The notes beneath the pieces are model-generated. The model saw nothing but the letters and a program-made list of their open reading frames with translations. It was not told where the DNA came from and did not search any database. The translations under genes were made by a program, and so were the position numbers. This document shows, in pieces, positions 36,357 to 48,401 of a stretch of 64,000 bases of DNA. The first letter of the stretch is position 1, and every line of letters begins with the position of its first letter. The DNA comes from Trichoplax sp. H2. Its lineage: Eukaryota > Placozoa > Uniplacotomia > Trichoplacea. The stretch is taken from NCBI GenBank assembly GCA_003344405.1, contig NOWV01000122.1, positions 165,449 to 229,448 on the forward strand, written 5' to 3'.

Positions 36357-37065
36357 TATTGTGTTGATATCATGATTTACTTCACAAATACAATGAAGAT
36401 ATTTTCTAACTTTGATTGAATGAAATCAATAAACTTACGTACATATTGACATTTCTACAGGCGTTCAAATCATGACTGACGGCTACTATGGAGTTGAAAG
36501 CTAAATTTCAGTATTTTTCGCCATTTCAAAATCTTAAGGAAATAATCCCGCTAATTAAATAAATGTTGACGTCTATAATTAAAATGAAATCATATTTTTA
36601 TTCTTATCGGCTGCTTTCTACATTTCCCATGAGAATGATGACAACCCATCTCTTATAAAATTTTTGTTAGATAACTTTTAATCCGTCCATGAAACTGTAT
36701 TATACCGTACCTAAGTGGGCTTCAAAGCAATGAATTCAACTGAAATACTCCACCTTCTAATGTTAACGATACGGAAGATTAAATGTCAAATGAATAATGA
36801 TCATGCCAGTAAAAGGTTTATTAATCTGAATTTAATACTAAAAATACCATTAGTTATACAGCACTAATTACATATTTCAGTTACAAAGAGAAGCTCGTGT
36901 TGTTTTTGTTACTAATTACATCACTTAATCAATGGATAGACTACCCATTTAAGTCAATTTAAATTGGCGATCTATTAACTTACGTTTCATGCATATGATT
37001 ATCAAAGCTAAGGTATCTTATGGTTAACATCTAGGTTGATATTGTCGCCAAACAACTTATTTTAG

Positions 37066-37136
37066 GCAACCGTCCTCCTCCAAACCCCAGTCTAGAACTA
37101 AAATCAAGCCTAATCTTCAGCCCAATATTGAGTCTT
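37066..37136 (+). other. Candidate isolated internal exon (71 bp)
   Basis: This C-rich block sits between ACTTATTTTAG (acceptor-like) and GTAAGTATTT (near-consensus donor). Two of its three forward frames stay open, one beginning QPSSSKPQ and one NRPPPPNP. Its composition differs from the flanks. No partner exon was identified, so this remains a candidate only. Confidence 0.25.
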
Positions 37137-40100
37137 GTAAGTATTTGAATAACAGCTATTGAAATTTTATTACTGTTCTGATACCAGCAACATGTTTTGC
37201 TGATACTATAGGAACCAAAATAAACGCTGTGAAGCGCTCGCTAGTCCTTAAAAGATTGCAGTCATAGATCTTTATTAAATTTGATACAAATCAGCAATGT
37301 TGCTATAGATTAAATAAGATGCTAGGTTAATACCATTCGGCAAGTTGAGAAAGTCCCTCTAAAGTTTTCAAATTTCAAAATCGTTTTACCTAGTTTATTA
37401 AATTCTATCATAATAGAGAATATTTGATTGTTTCTATTTTCTAAACAATTTTTTATTTTTATCCCAGGCAGTAGGATGCTAATTTTAAGATTGTTAAGAT
37501 TATACCTAATAAAATAGAAAAATTACTTATTTGGTAATATTTAAACTAGCAACCGCTAGTTTATGGAGGTAGTAAGGCTCTTTATAAATGCTTCAGCATT
37601 GAATTAATTAATTAACTCTTAATCTCAAATACTGTATTTATATCACTCTTGTATCACATGATTGAACAATTCTTCTATAGCAAGTAATACAATACTCCTC
37701 TAAAGGAGATCATTCCATAAAAAGCGACTTTCAGTAAAAGACGCAGAAATGCTATTAAGATTCGTAGAATAGTAAATACATAGAAAAATGAAATAAAAAT
37801 TTTAAAAAGAATGTGAAATTTTATGAGAATTAACATGACTTTTATAATATCAATAAAGAGTGCTAATCTGTACTTAACATGTATGTCTTAATAAAATTTT
37901 AAAAGGTGGACATGAATTATCTTTAAGGGCCGATAACGTTTTCAGGCGGAAAGAAATAATGCAATTATCGAGAAGGAAGTACAAATCATATGGACTGCTT
38001 AATTTAGAACTGTTTATATGACCGATTTATTCGGACTTTTGCGAATAATTTCTATGGTCTAAAGTAATGAATTGGCATGTAGTTTGGATAGCATACACCT
38101 GAATGTAATAGTAATACTACAGCATTAATGGTACAGGAGTTATGGCATGATCTAGTAATCACATTAACTACCAAACAGCAATCATTTTTTAATTTTATAC
38201 CGATTCAGTTAGCAGACCCAGTTAGCTACCCTTCGAAATTTATTTATTATCGACTTAACTATAAAAGTCATATTTAAATCCAATATGAATGGAAGGAAAC
38301 GAATAGGTTAAATGACTAAGTGTCTAACAGACTTAGGAAATGCAAATTTAGTTTTAGTACCAAAACTTTCATGATTTTATTTTTAATCATTTACCATCAC
38401 AAAAAATAGCTGTAATATAATAAAAATTAAGTCTAGTTATGAATAAATAATCCTTAATTATGAAACAAATGATCACAATTTTCACTAGATTGATATGTAC
38501 CTAATTGCAAATTGACGACTTTTATAAGAACTAACATATGAACATAGGCTGTCAAATTTACATTTTATTGATTTTTGTATCCGTATATTGCAATTATACT
38601 TTATTAAATATCGCTAAAATAAAGTTAACACCCTGTATTATTAATTATCATAGCTTTCTAGAAGTTTCGTTTTAGGATTGGTATCAGCGACTACGATGTA
38701 CTTCTCACATGAGGTTGATTTATTTATTTAGCTTAGCGGTAATTCTCTTATCGCCTTACTCAGTTATCATCTAGTAATAGATCTAAATCTGATTCATAAC
38801 GGCTGAAGAGAACCTATCCCGTCAAAGTGAATTATTCTGCTACAAAGCAAACATTAAACTTAATATCTGCATACCATTGCCAAGCAATCTATTTCGTGCT
38901 AATCAATTATTTAGAACGTTTAAAAATATATTGCAATCTAATATTTCAAATGCCTTAAATGTGAAGTCTTAATAGCTTAAATTTTTATGTCTTCGCTACA
39001 TTATATCATCTGAATAAAATTGATTAAGTTTTCTGTGATTGGTCTCTTACTTAAAAATAAAGCTAAGCTCTTGTTTCATCTGGAAAGAAAATGGTAATGA
39101 CAATATGACTGGAAATATCATATCTGTATTAAGTAGTAATCATAAAATAATTTGTGAACCAAACATTCTGTGTAGTATAAAGAACTTAAAAATCAGTTCA
39201 TTTTAGCACTTTATCTTCCTATCGATACACACATTCGTATTTATCTTACCATACATAACCATTAAATCGTATACATTAAATCGTATACTAAAGCTGTCTG
39301 ATTTTTTTCTACAGAATTTAACGTCGAGGATAAATTTTTGTTAGACGTTTGTTTTTAAATTAACCAACTCTTTCCAATTACTGCGAATCATTTATCCAGA
39401 TTGATTAAGAAACATTAATGTGAAGTAACTAGAGAGGAAGTAAAGAAACGAAAATTTATTAACTCCTGAGAATTTATCAACCTATTCCAAGAGTAAAAAT
39501 TACAAATAGAAAAAATATACTAGTATAAAAATTTGCATCAAGTTTCCAGACAGATTCGATGCTTACATGGTACTAAAATAACAAGTAAATTAGCGATAAA
39601 TAAGGCTAATTTGAGGAGGAAAGTTATGCATGTAAAAATTTTAGCTTATTGCGATAGTAAGATATACAGTCAAAATTTGCAGGCAATTATTGTGAAAATT
39701 TAAAGAAAATACAGATCGGCAAGTAGTCTTATGGTCGAATCTAGTTATTGAGCCTCTCTAATCTCACATTTGAAACTAAGTCTAATTTCTAAAGTAGAAC
39801 ATTTTTATTGGCTTTTAGAATCTCTTTATAATACCAAGTATTAAATAATAATAATTAAAATATAGTAATCCAAAGAGTTTCATCAATCCATCAATATAAT
39901 TGATTATGTAAAATTCAGATAGTTAATACCTTGAGATTCCTTTTAAATGTTATGCAGCTAATAGAATTTTTCGGAAATGTATATCTAATACTAAATTTAA
40001 TTATTATGAAAAAACACTATGGTAAATCTTTAAACGCAGTATTAAGATTTCTCCTAAAAACATCAATTTTCCGATAACTTACGAAAGGCGTACAAATAAT

Positions 40101-40521
40101 TATTCTAATAGGTTACGAATCTATCACCTGATTTTTCAATTGTGTCTCAGCAATTGGGCTCAGAATGATCGATAGGAGGGTTATCAGAAAAATCAAAGAA
40201 AGAATGCATATTAACGTGCAATAGATATTTTTAATTTACTTTACAGTAAAGTTCATATGTGGAAAAGCTATCAAAGCTAAACTGTGAGGATTTAGGTTCA
40301 CTAAAGTTTCACTGCAATATTAATCAACGGCCGTTTCCTAGATGAAAGGCATTGGCTTTCATAATCTACTTAAATTTTAGTATGATATTCTACAGTCACG
40401 TTATCTATAAGAAGTGATCGCCAAATTTTGCCTTATGACCGAATGTTTAAGTATGTCAGGCAAAGTTTCATAAATTATTATGCCAAAAATGTGGTAAAAT
40501 AATGATAGTCCTTAGTAGTAG

Positions 40522-40981
40522 TTAATTAAAAATTTAATCCCTGAAGGTTCAGATGTAAGTAATGCAGCCAAATCAATTTTTGAGGGAACCAATACTATTA
40601 ATACTATTGGAATCATAGCTATTGCTTTTAAAATTACAGATATTATGCTTGATTACGGAAATGTCGATCTGTGATTACTCAAAGTAGCCGTTAATTTTAT
40701 CATAGCAGCTAAGTCACAAAACCCATAATAAAATACAATGTGGGTTAATGCCATCAGCGTTCGTTACCGGCATTGTCAATTTAATTGCAACAATAGAACT
40801 CAATAGATATTATATATTATCTACAGCCTATCTGCAACATCCTGTTGACGACTTAAAAGAATTGGAATAATTGATTTAGTAAGCCATTAACGAATTACTT
40901 AAAAATGATCTACTAATAAATCCTGCTTCTAATAAAAATTTTATCGTAGCAAGACGAGGTACAATCTATATTATACAATAA
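40522..40981 (+). pseudogene. Decayed gene fragment with frameshifts, family unknown
   Basis: Several consecutive protein-like blocks lie on the plus strand in shifting frames. One (40522-40671) includes SDVSNAAKSIFEGTNTIN and ends at TGA. A short block reads KVAVNFIIAAKSQNP. A third reads FVTGIVNLIATIELN up to HPVDDLKELE and a stop. A fourth reads AINELLKNDLLINPASN, then VARRGTIYII and TAA at 40979-40981. The regular amphipathic pattern suggests a former coding sequence broken by indels. I do not recognise the family. Unidentified introns are an alternative, but no GT/AG pairs obviously join the blocks. Confidence 0.4.
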
Positions 40982-41902
40982 TATAAAAATGTTGGGAGTT
41001 TGGCTAAGCTAGTTGATTTTTGCAGAATATACTACGATGCAAAAGAATGATTTTATAATCGAATAGCTGGTAATTATTACAGTCTAGACCTGTTGTCAGT
41101 AAATTAAAGGATAGAAAATTTTGTTTTGGCTTAACTTTAAGTTATTCTTTATGAAAAAATTTTATTTCACAGTAATTTATTGCGAATTAGGAATCGGTAT
41201 TTATCAGCAACTGCTTGTGGGATAAGCTTTATTGCAACGGGATATTTACAATGCTTAATTTTAAATTAGTTATACTGGAATATAATTCCAATTTAAAGAT
41301 ATCAATTCGATTAATTTTCACTAATATGTAATTATGTTATTACTTAAGGGAAATAAATGCTTGTTACGATCCTGAAATAGCTAGTTCACGAACTCTCATT
41401 TGTACTTTATAGGAATCTTGAATCATAACCAGTAGCATTGATCAGTTTGTTATGAATCGCTGTAATGTATGAGTATTTTCAGATACATCATGATCTTGTA
41501 AAGCAACGTAATATTGCGTATATATATTTATCTTGTGCTCACTGATTGCACTATAAAATGTTGTAGCAAACATAGGATCAAGATGTAATGGAACTAATAA
41601 TTAAAACATTAAATAAATGTTCTTAAAGGAATTATATATTGCCTCAAAAAGTGGTGGATATCAAATAGTGAAGACAAACTACACATAAACTCTAATTAAG
41701 GGGTTAAATTACTCTGTAATGATACCAAAGTAGAGAGGCAAATGAAATCTAGCTAACTGTAAGGTATTAAGAGAGGAGAATAGAAGTAAGTAGAGTGAAC
41801 AGATTCAGTATAGGACATTGTTCTGCATAACCAAAATTATTTAAATGATCTATAACATAATTGATGAATTGGGTTAGAATTTTACAGAATTTAAATATCC
41901 CA

Positions 41903-42287
41903 TTTTACGGAGTAACTTTTACGTAACTGTCGTAATATAAATTCCATAAGATAATTTTTTTCTGGGAAAGTATTTGCATACCGCTATCTATGAGGTTTTA
42001 CATATTTTCCATGGATAACTGTATAATTTTATAATATTTTCTATAAGCCATTAGTTATTATTTATATCGATTTAGTGTAAACTGACTTCACTTTTTCAAT
42101 AGAGCTTGAGTTCAGTTATGTTAAAGAGAGACTAGTGGTATTTACTGTTCCTCCAGACGATATGAGATCGCCAGTATCTAGAGTTGTACAGTAGACTAAC
42201 TTCATGAGGATAAACCGACAGTAGACTCATATTGCAATTTCTATAATAGTTTTAATTTTTCCACGTTATAAATTTCAATTTGTAACA
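41903..42287 (+). mobile_element. LTR-like repeat, family B, copy 2
   Basis: It is collinear with 21495-21874. Shared motifs include ACGGAGTAACTTTT, GCTATCTATGA, AAGAGAGACTAG, GAGATCGCCAGTAT and CGTTATAAATTTCA. Divergence is considerable, and neither end shows a clear target-site duplication, so it is an older insertion than copy 1. Confidence 0.7.
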
Positions 42288-45200
42288 CCCTTTAAGTAAC
42301 TTTACCTTATATTTAATACCCCAGTTTTTAATACTAATGTTTGAAGATTACTTTATTAGTTGACAATTTTCTAAATATTTGCTATAGTAATTTCCGTTTA
42401 TAGCTAATAAGATTAAATGTTGATGTCTAATTATACAATACCCAGCATTCTCAGCCTCGGATTCTTCGTAAAAATTTTCAAACTATAAGCGACTGCTTAC
42501 CATTATTACGATAATATATATATTTATTATTCTAAGTATGCTTTGAATGAATATTTTCATATTGATATTTGACCATAAAATAGAAGTCAGTTAGATAAAC
42601 GCAGCAGATTTCTCCGATATTTGTTGTTTTCGGGTTAAGATCTGTAGTAAATACTTATTCCATGCTGTAATACAGCATGTTATCTACGCTGCTGTTAATA
42701 TAAGTTCCACTAAATAGACGAAATTTTTAATGCATGAGTCAAAGTTTATAACGATATAAGGATTTTGTAAAATTTGCTTAGAAGATTGAAGCCAGATACG
42801 GTTATTATCACTAATAGCTTTTCGCCGTATCACTGTCTATCTTGCTATTTTAGACTTTTGAGCAGGGTTATCAAACTCATTTTAGCAGTTTAAAGTATTT
42901 CACCATTTATTAGAATGAGCTACAACACTAGCATTTGTTAGTATCGGCTATGATGATCAATTATTTACGGCTGTAATAGTCTCAGCTAATTGCAGTAGTA
43001 TTGTATGTGGCTAATAGGATAAAATGGCGCACTTGTACTGTTTATGGCATGAAACTGGGATTCATAAGTTTAGTCCGTATCTGAAAAATAAATCTAGTAA
43101 TAGCAGGAAACTATTACACGGTCATTACAATAGCATACCGTTAAAGTGTTATATAATTGAGTTCTCGAAAATGATAGACACGTATAGAGTCGTAAAATTT
43201 CATTTTTAAGAACTTTATTCGGGCAGCAATAAACGGAAGCGTCTAAATACAGGCCGATTTAAAACTTTTGACTAAATCTACTATAATATCCGGTCGTGTC
43301 TTTGATAATTAAGAAGGATCATGATGCACTACTGCAATTGTAAGGAAGAAAATCATACTATAAATGCTATGAGATCTGAAGTGTAGCGAATGATTACTTT
43401 TGTGATGGGAAGCATATGATACAATCATTAGAATTATATGGGAGCTAAGTGGGTTTGAAACTAGGAGTCTTTATGTAGCAGCAAGGTGTAAAATATTGGC
43501 GATGCAAAAGTTTCAATTGTATTGAATTTATTCCTATACCACCTTAATACAGTATTCGATTTATCCAATTAAAAGGTTTGTAGCCTTAAAAGAATCACCT
43601 ACAGAACTTGCATTAGCAGTTTTCAAAGTTATTTTTATCAAACGCTTTTATAACATCTTTAATCCCACGAATGGCACTCTTTAATAAATAATTTTATTTT
43701 TATTGTTTAACGTTTATGTACTCGTATGGCTATTACCAACCATAATTTAATAATCGTAGATATCTTAAGACAATAGATTGCACAAATAATAACTTTGCAT
43801 AGTCATCCAGGGGTTGCAAATTTTTGCATTCTTAGAAGGGTAAAGGTAAGACCACAACATCTTTATTTTTAAATTTGACAAATTGTGCAAGTGGTTGTAT
43901 TTCAATGTAGTGATGGAGGGTTCGATGAGTCAGTGTTAGCGGATTTATTTGCCATGTGGAGGAATATGCAAGGCTTTTAGTAGATAAGGGATATTTTATT
44001 GTAGATTATAATTACATACAATGTAGTAGATACGACGAGCAGCATGTAAGCTGTCGTAAAGTTAGGCAAGGAAATACTAACATTGCGCTCATTGCAAGTG
44101 ACAATAGCTGAGACAGAAATCATCATTATTCATAGCTTTAAGATAGAACACATGCAGAAACAAAACTGTAGAATTAAATTCAACATTCATCTAACTGTCT
44201 ACATAGATATTACGTGCAATAGTTTGTAAGCGGTTCCGGACACTGTTAGTGATATAATAAATATAGATAACGATCCATATTTATAGAAAGGATGTGAGAT
44301 TGTAAGTAGTATCTCTACATTTGAGAATTTGATAGCATCATGAAATCATGGTATGATCATAATAAATTAAAAATATAGAGTATGACACCATAGCTAACTT
44401 TTTTGGGGCTTAGAAAGCGAATGAGGTGTTATTCAAATGAACAAGTTAGAGATTCTATATTTACAAAAAATATTTAAATCAACATGATCTTAGTTACTAT
44501 GATAAGGATTTGAAAAGTTTTGGAAATTTAAGCTGACATTTCCTAATAAAATTACGAACTACATACTCTCAGTCAAGATCCCGAGCAAACTGTTTCCTAT
44601 CCATTTCAGCAGATACAGTCTTATATTTTGCCAGATTAATTTAGTAATGGCATAAACTTTCTATTACATAACTATATAGAAAAAAGGTTATTTGACTATC
44701 CATAGATGATAATAAAGTATTAGCTATTAGCCGTTATATCACGTGTTAATGATGATTTACGTAATGTATTTAGTTATTGGTACACCCTTAAGGTGATACT
44801 GCGATAGAATTTATCCATCCAAGCAACTACTGCCTTTTTGTATGATTTGACGAAGAAATATACGGATTAGATGTCTGGAGTTCGAGTTATCCAATCTTCC
44901 TTTAGAATTATCAAGCATCAGATACTAAATCGACCTCTTTGTTGGAAGTAAAAAGCGCCGAAGGGAGCCTATCCTTAGCAATTAGCTCTTAAATCGTATC
45001 CAATATCTCGTAATAACAGACTATTTTTAAATATTTCTATCAAAAATGGAGTAGCCTGATATCAATAGCTTTGGAATGTGTTTATCGATTAGTTCAGTGG
45101 GGCAATAATATAGGCATTTGTTGCCATTCTATGTAAGGTACGGCCCCCAAAATTAAAAAATAATAATTATTTGTATTACAAAAATAATTTGACAAATCTT

Positions 45201-47916
45201 AATAGTACTGACTGTGTTGTTAGCAAACGCGTCCCAGAATAATTGTATATAATTTAATTCTGGCAGTTCATATTCTATTTTCGGCGCACTTTCTCATATT
45301 GAGTAATCATGTACTGTACAGAGCTTTAATCGATGATTTTGATGCATATTATGAAGTTCCGAATAGACGATCTGCTTTCGCAACTTATAACAAAAAATTA
45401 ACGGACATTCATACTACTAACGGCACTAGTTCATTTCTGTGTTATTGCAAATTGATTATATTTGGATGGCTTACCAAGTAGAATTGGGCTATTAAACAGT
45501 TCTTTACAATTCATAATGTCATAGTTCTTCGAGGGGATAATAGAGTTTTGTCCGAATAAGTTTGATTTGATTGTTTACAAGTATACAATAGAATTAAATA
45601 CTAGTGAGATTATTTCAACCAGTTCCTATTTGAAATATGTTATACTGTTCGATATGGTAAGCTTTAAAATTACATTTTTATCATTAATGTTATCAAAATT
45701 GCTGTAATATTGGCGATAGTTTATAAACAAAGATTAACTAATATCTAATCAGCAAATGGATGAGCAAATAATATTGTTTGTTTATCTTGTTCATAGCATC
45801 GCCAATAGCTACCACCCGGTAATATCAATGCTTGACCTTTTCAAAGGTTGATTACTTATGAAGTGTTTTCATATTTTCAGATAAGCGATCACTTCTTTTG
45901 TTAGTAAAACAGCAACAACAAAAAGGATACCGTAGCTAGGAATTAAAATTCGATTAAACGATTTCTTAATTAGGTATTCATGCGCGTCTGCAGAAGTGGA
46001 CAATAGCTTAAGTATTCTAAGAAAAACATATCGTTATTAGTTGATATATTTACCTAACAACGATATTATAAATTCTTATTGTTGTTAATCTTTTTAAAAG
46101 GTAGCATATTCTGTATTACAAGCTCACGCTACGCCTTATGGATTAAGTCATAAATGGTACTGTAACAATTATTGCCGTCTTTCCGTTGTGATTAACTGTA
46201 GTAGCCGGATAAAATATTAGTCTTACTAACCGATTAATATCAATGCACGAAAACTACTATCTGTACGATATCTAGTTATTATCTTTGTTATCTTCTTGAA
46301 AGGGTTAAAAGGTATAGAATTAGTCTATAATACGTTTTCGCGAATTGAAAATTTACCTATAAATTATAAATTGCGCAATTTTAATGGTATTATGATGGCT
46401 GAATGGAGGTCAAGAAATTTGCTGAAATGGCTTAATTTTTTCTCCATATAAATTTTTAATATGAATTACTAATTGCGACCATAATTAAAGCCGCATTTTG
46501 AATTCACTAACAACATTTTGATTATCATAACTTATTTTGAAAAGATGAGTGAGAGGAAATATATTTACCATATATTGACATAATAAAATTTACTATATTT
46601 GGAAATTTGTTATTCGACCTATATTAATTGTTGAGACTTTGATCTCGAAGAACCATTGCTTTTCACTTGTAGGTATAGCTCCATTTAAAGTACTTTTATT
46701 AATTCTCAAATGGCATCAAAATTGAATATTGACAATATTAATAACTACATGTAATCAACTCAATGATCAATTTTATCAATAGTATCTTCAATCTCTGGAA
46801 GCATCATCTAGATTATTCTATTTATATTTGAAACATCTAATAAATGAATGTGTTTGCACTACTATGTACAAATACCATAGGGATTCTAAAATTTTGACGA
46901 CTTCCAATAATTTATTCTCAGCAACTCTTTTAAAATAAACAATTTTGTGATTTGAGGAATTTGACAGAATATGGCAGCCGAATGCGAATATGCTATCACT
47001 ATTCTAAAATTTGATTTGCACTTACATCATAGATAATATTAAAGATGATGTTTTTGAATTGTAGTTAGTTTAACACTACAGCCTTTGATTCTCTTTTTTA
47101 AGAGTAACTTGTATCAAATAATAGGCAATGGTTTCGAAATAGATTTAAGAGTGTGTAATTAATTTCTATAATTCATCACAAAAAATTAACTACTGTAAAT
47201 GTTATGGCAGAAAGAAGTTGCACTTATGGCGTAGTCTTCAAACTATTTTGCTCAAGACTTACGAAACTGACAGTAATTTATCCATGCTAAATTGTTTATA
47301 AATACTTAACATTAGCTACCTTGCACTCTACTGCATTCTAGCCTAATAGTTTACTACAAATTAACGGTAAACAAATTTTCGGAGGTTAATCGAATTACGG
47401 CACCGTTTTTACGAAAATCAGCTAAGCCAGTTACTAAATGAAATATTTGGCAGTTTCTTGCTTTATAAGGTCACAATCTGGTTAAAAAATATTTCTTCAT
47501 AGATAAATTTACTGACAAATAAATATCTCTATCTTGTTCGTATCGGAAATGCAAGTTAAGATATGAATCTTTAAACCGAATTCTACGTTTCTAATTTATT
47601 CATGGTACGGTTCGCTATTGGAATGATAATCCGTAATTAATATCTATTTTTTGATTTCTGCTATCTAATAAGCTATGAGTGCTGATAGTCGTAACATTTG
47701 CTATATTATTGGAAATTATATCTTTGTCAGATTAGTTTATGGCACTGGTCAAATTACTGTTAAATCGTATTATATGGAGCCACATATTGAATTATAGGTC
47801 ACTTCTTATTAATTTTGTTGCAGTAAAAAAAAAAGAAGTCTTTACCAAGGAACATTACGCGGCTTTTATACATAACACATGGCCTGAATAATGCATTTTC
47901 CACCCGTTTCAATTAG
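42288..47916. other. Gene-poor region
   Basis: No supportable gene. A 61-codon ATG frame (43024-43209) and a 60-codon frame opening at TTG (45299-45481) read somewhat like protein, but they lack domains, splice support and copies elsewhere in the window. Confidence 0.4.
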
Positions 47917-47921
47917 GCCAC

Positions 47922-48396
47922 TGTCACAACCGAGATTGTAACACAAGAATTAAACGGGATTCTTTCCTCTAAAGTAGACTTAACTATCTAAGCAACTAAC
48001 TCTAAGCACTCTTTAATCAACCAAACTTAGATTCGAGTCTTAGACGATAGATTACTCACGTTAAGGATCAAAACTTTATTCTAGAAGCTATTTTATTAAA
48101 ATGTCCGATTGAACGCACAACTTACAATTACGACTAGCAACTGATAACCATCTGTCATCGACTAACGTAACTCACTCTCAATTAAGAACTTTGAGACTTT
48201 ATATATCCTCACCAACTTCGTTGGTGCAAAAACAGTAATTAATTAATAACCCAGTCTACATACTTATTATAGCTAGAATCACAACACACTTTCTATGACA
48301 TTTAATATTAGTTAATTAGTAGCTAGGTGTCAACATATGATTCATCACACAACAAAATTATAATATTGATGATGCATTAATTAATGAATGTCACAA
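47922..48396 (-). mobile_element. Possible LTR or MITE-like element (475 bp)
   Basis: It begins TGTCACAACC and ends GAATGTCACAA between two exact GCCAC pentamers (47917-47921 and 48397-48401), consistent with a 5-bp target-site duplication. The plus strand is unusually C-rich and G-poor, as in other inverted LTRs here. A reversed TATA-like motif (CTTTATATATCC) lies near 48198. No second copy was found in the window, so the assignment rests on ends and flanks alone. Confidence 0.4.
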
Positions 48397-48401
48397 GCCA
48401 C

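Larger units (their letters stand above)
35455..40521. other. Mostly non-coding, with two weak gene candidates
   Basis: Nothing strong is seen. Two weak candidates are listed separately: a short ATG frame at 36105-36356 and a splice-site-bounded 71-base block at 37066-37136. A short direct repeat (ATTAAATCGTATAC twice near 39262) is also present. Confidence 0.4.
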
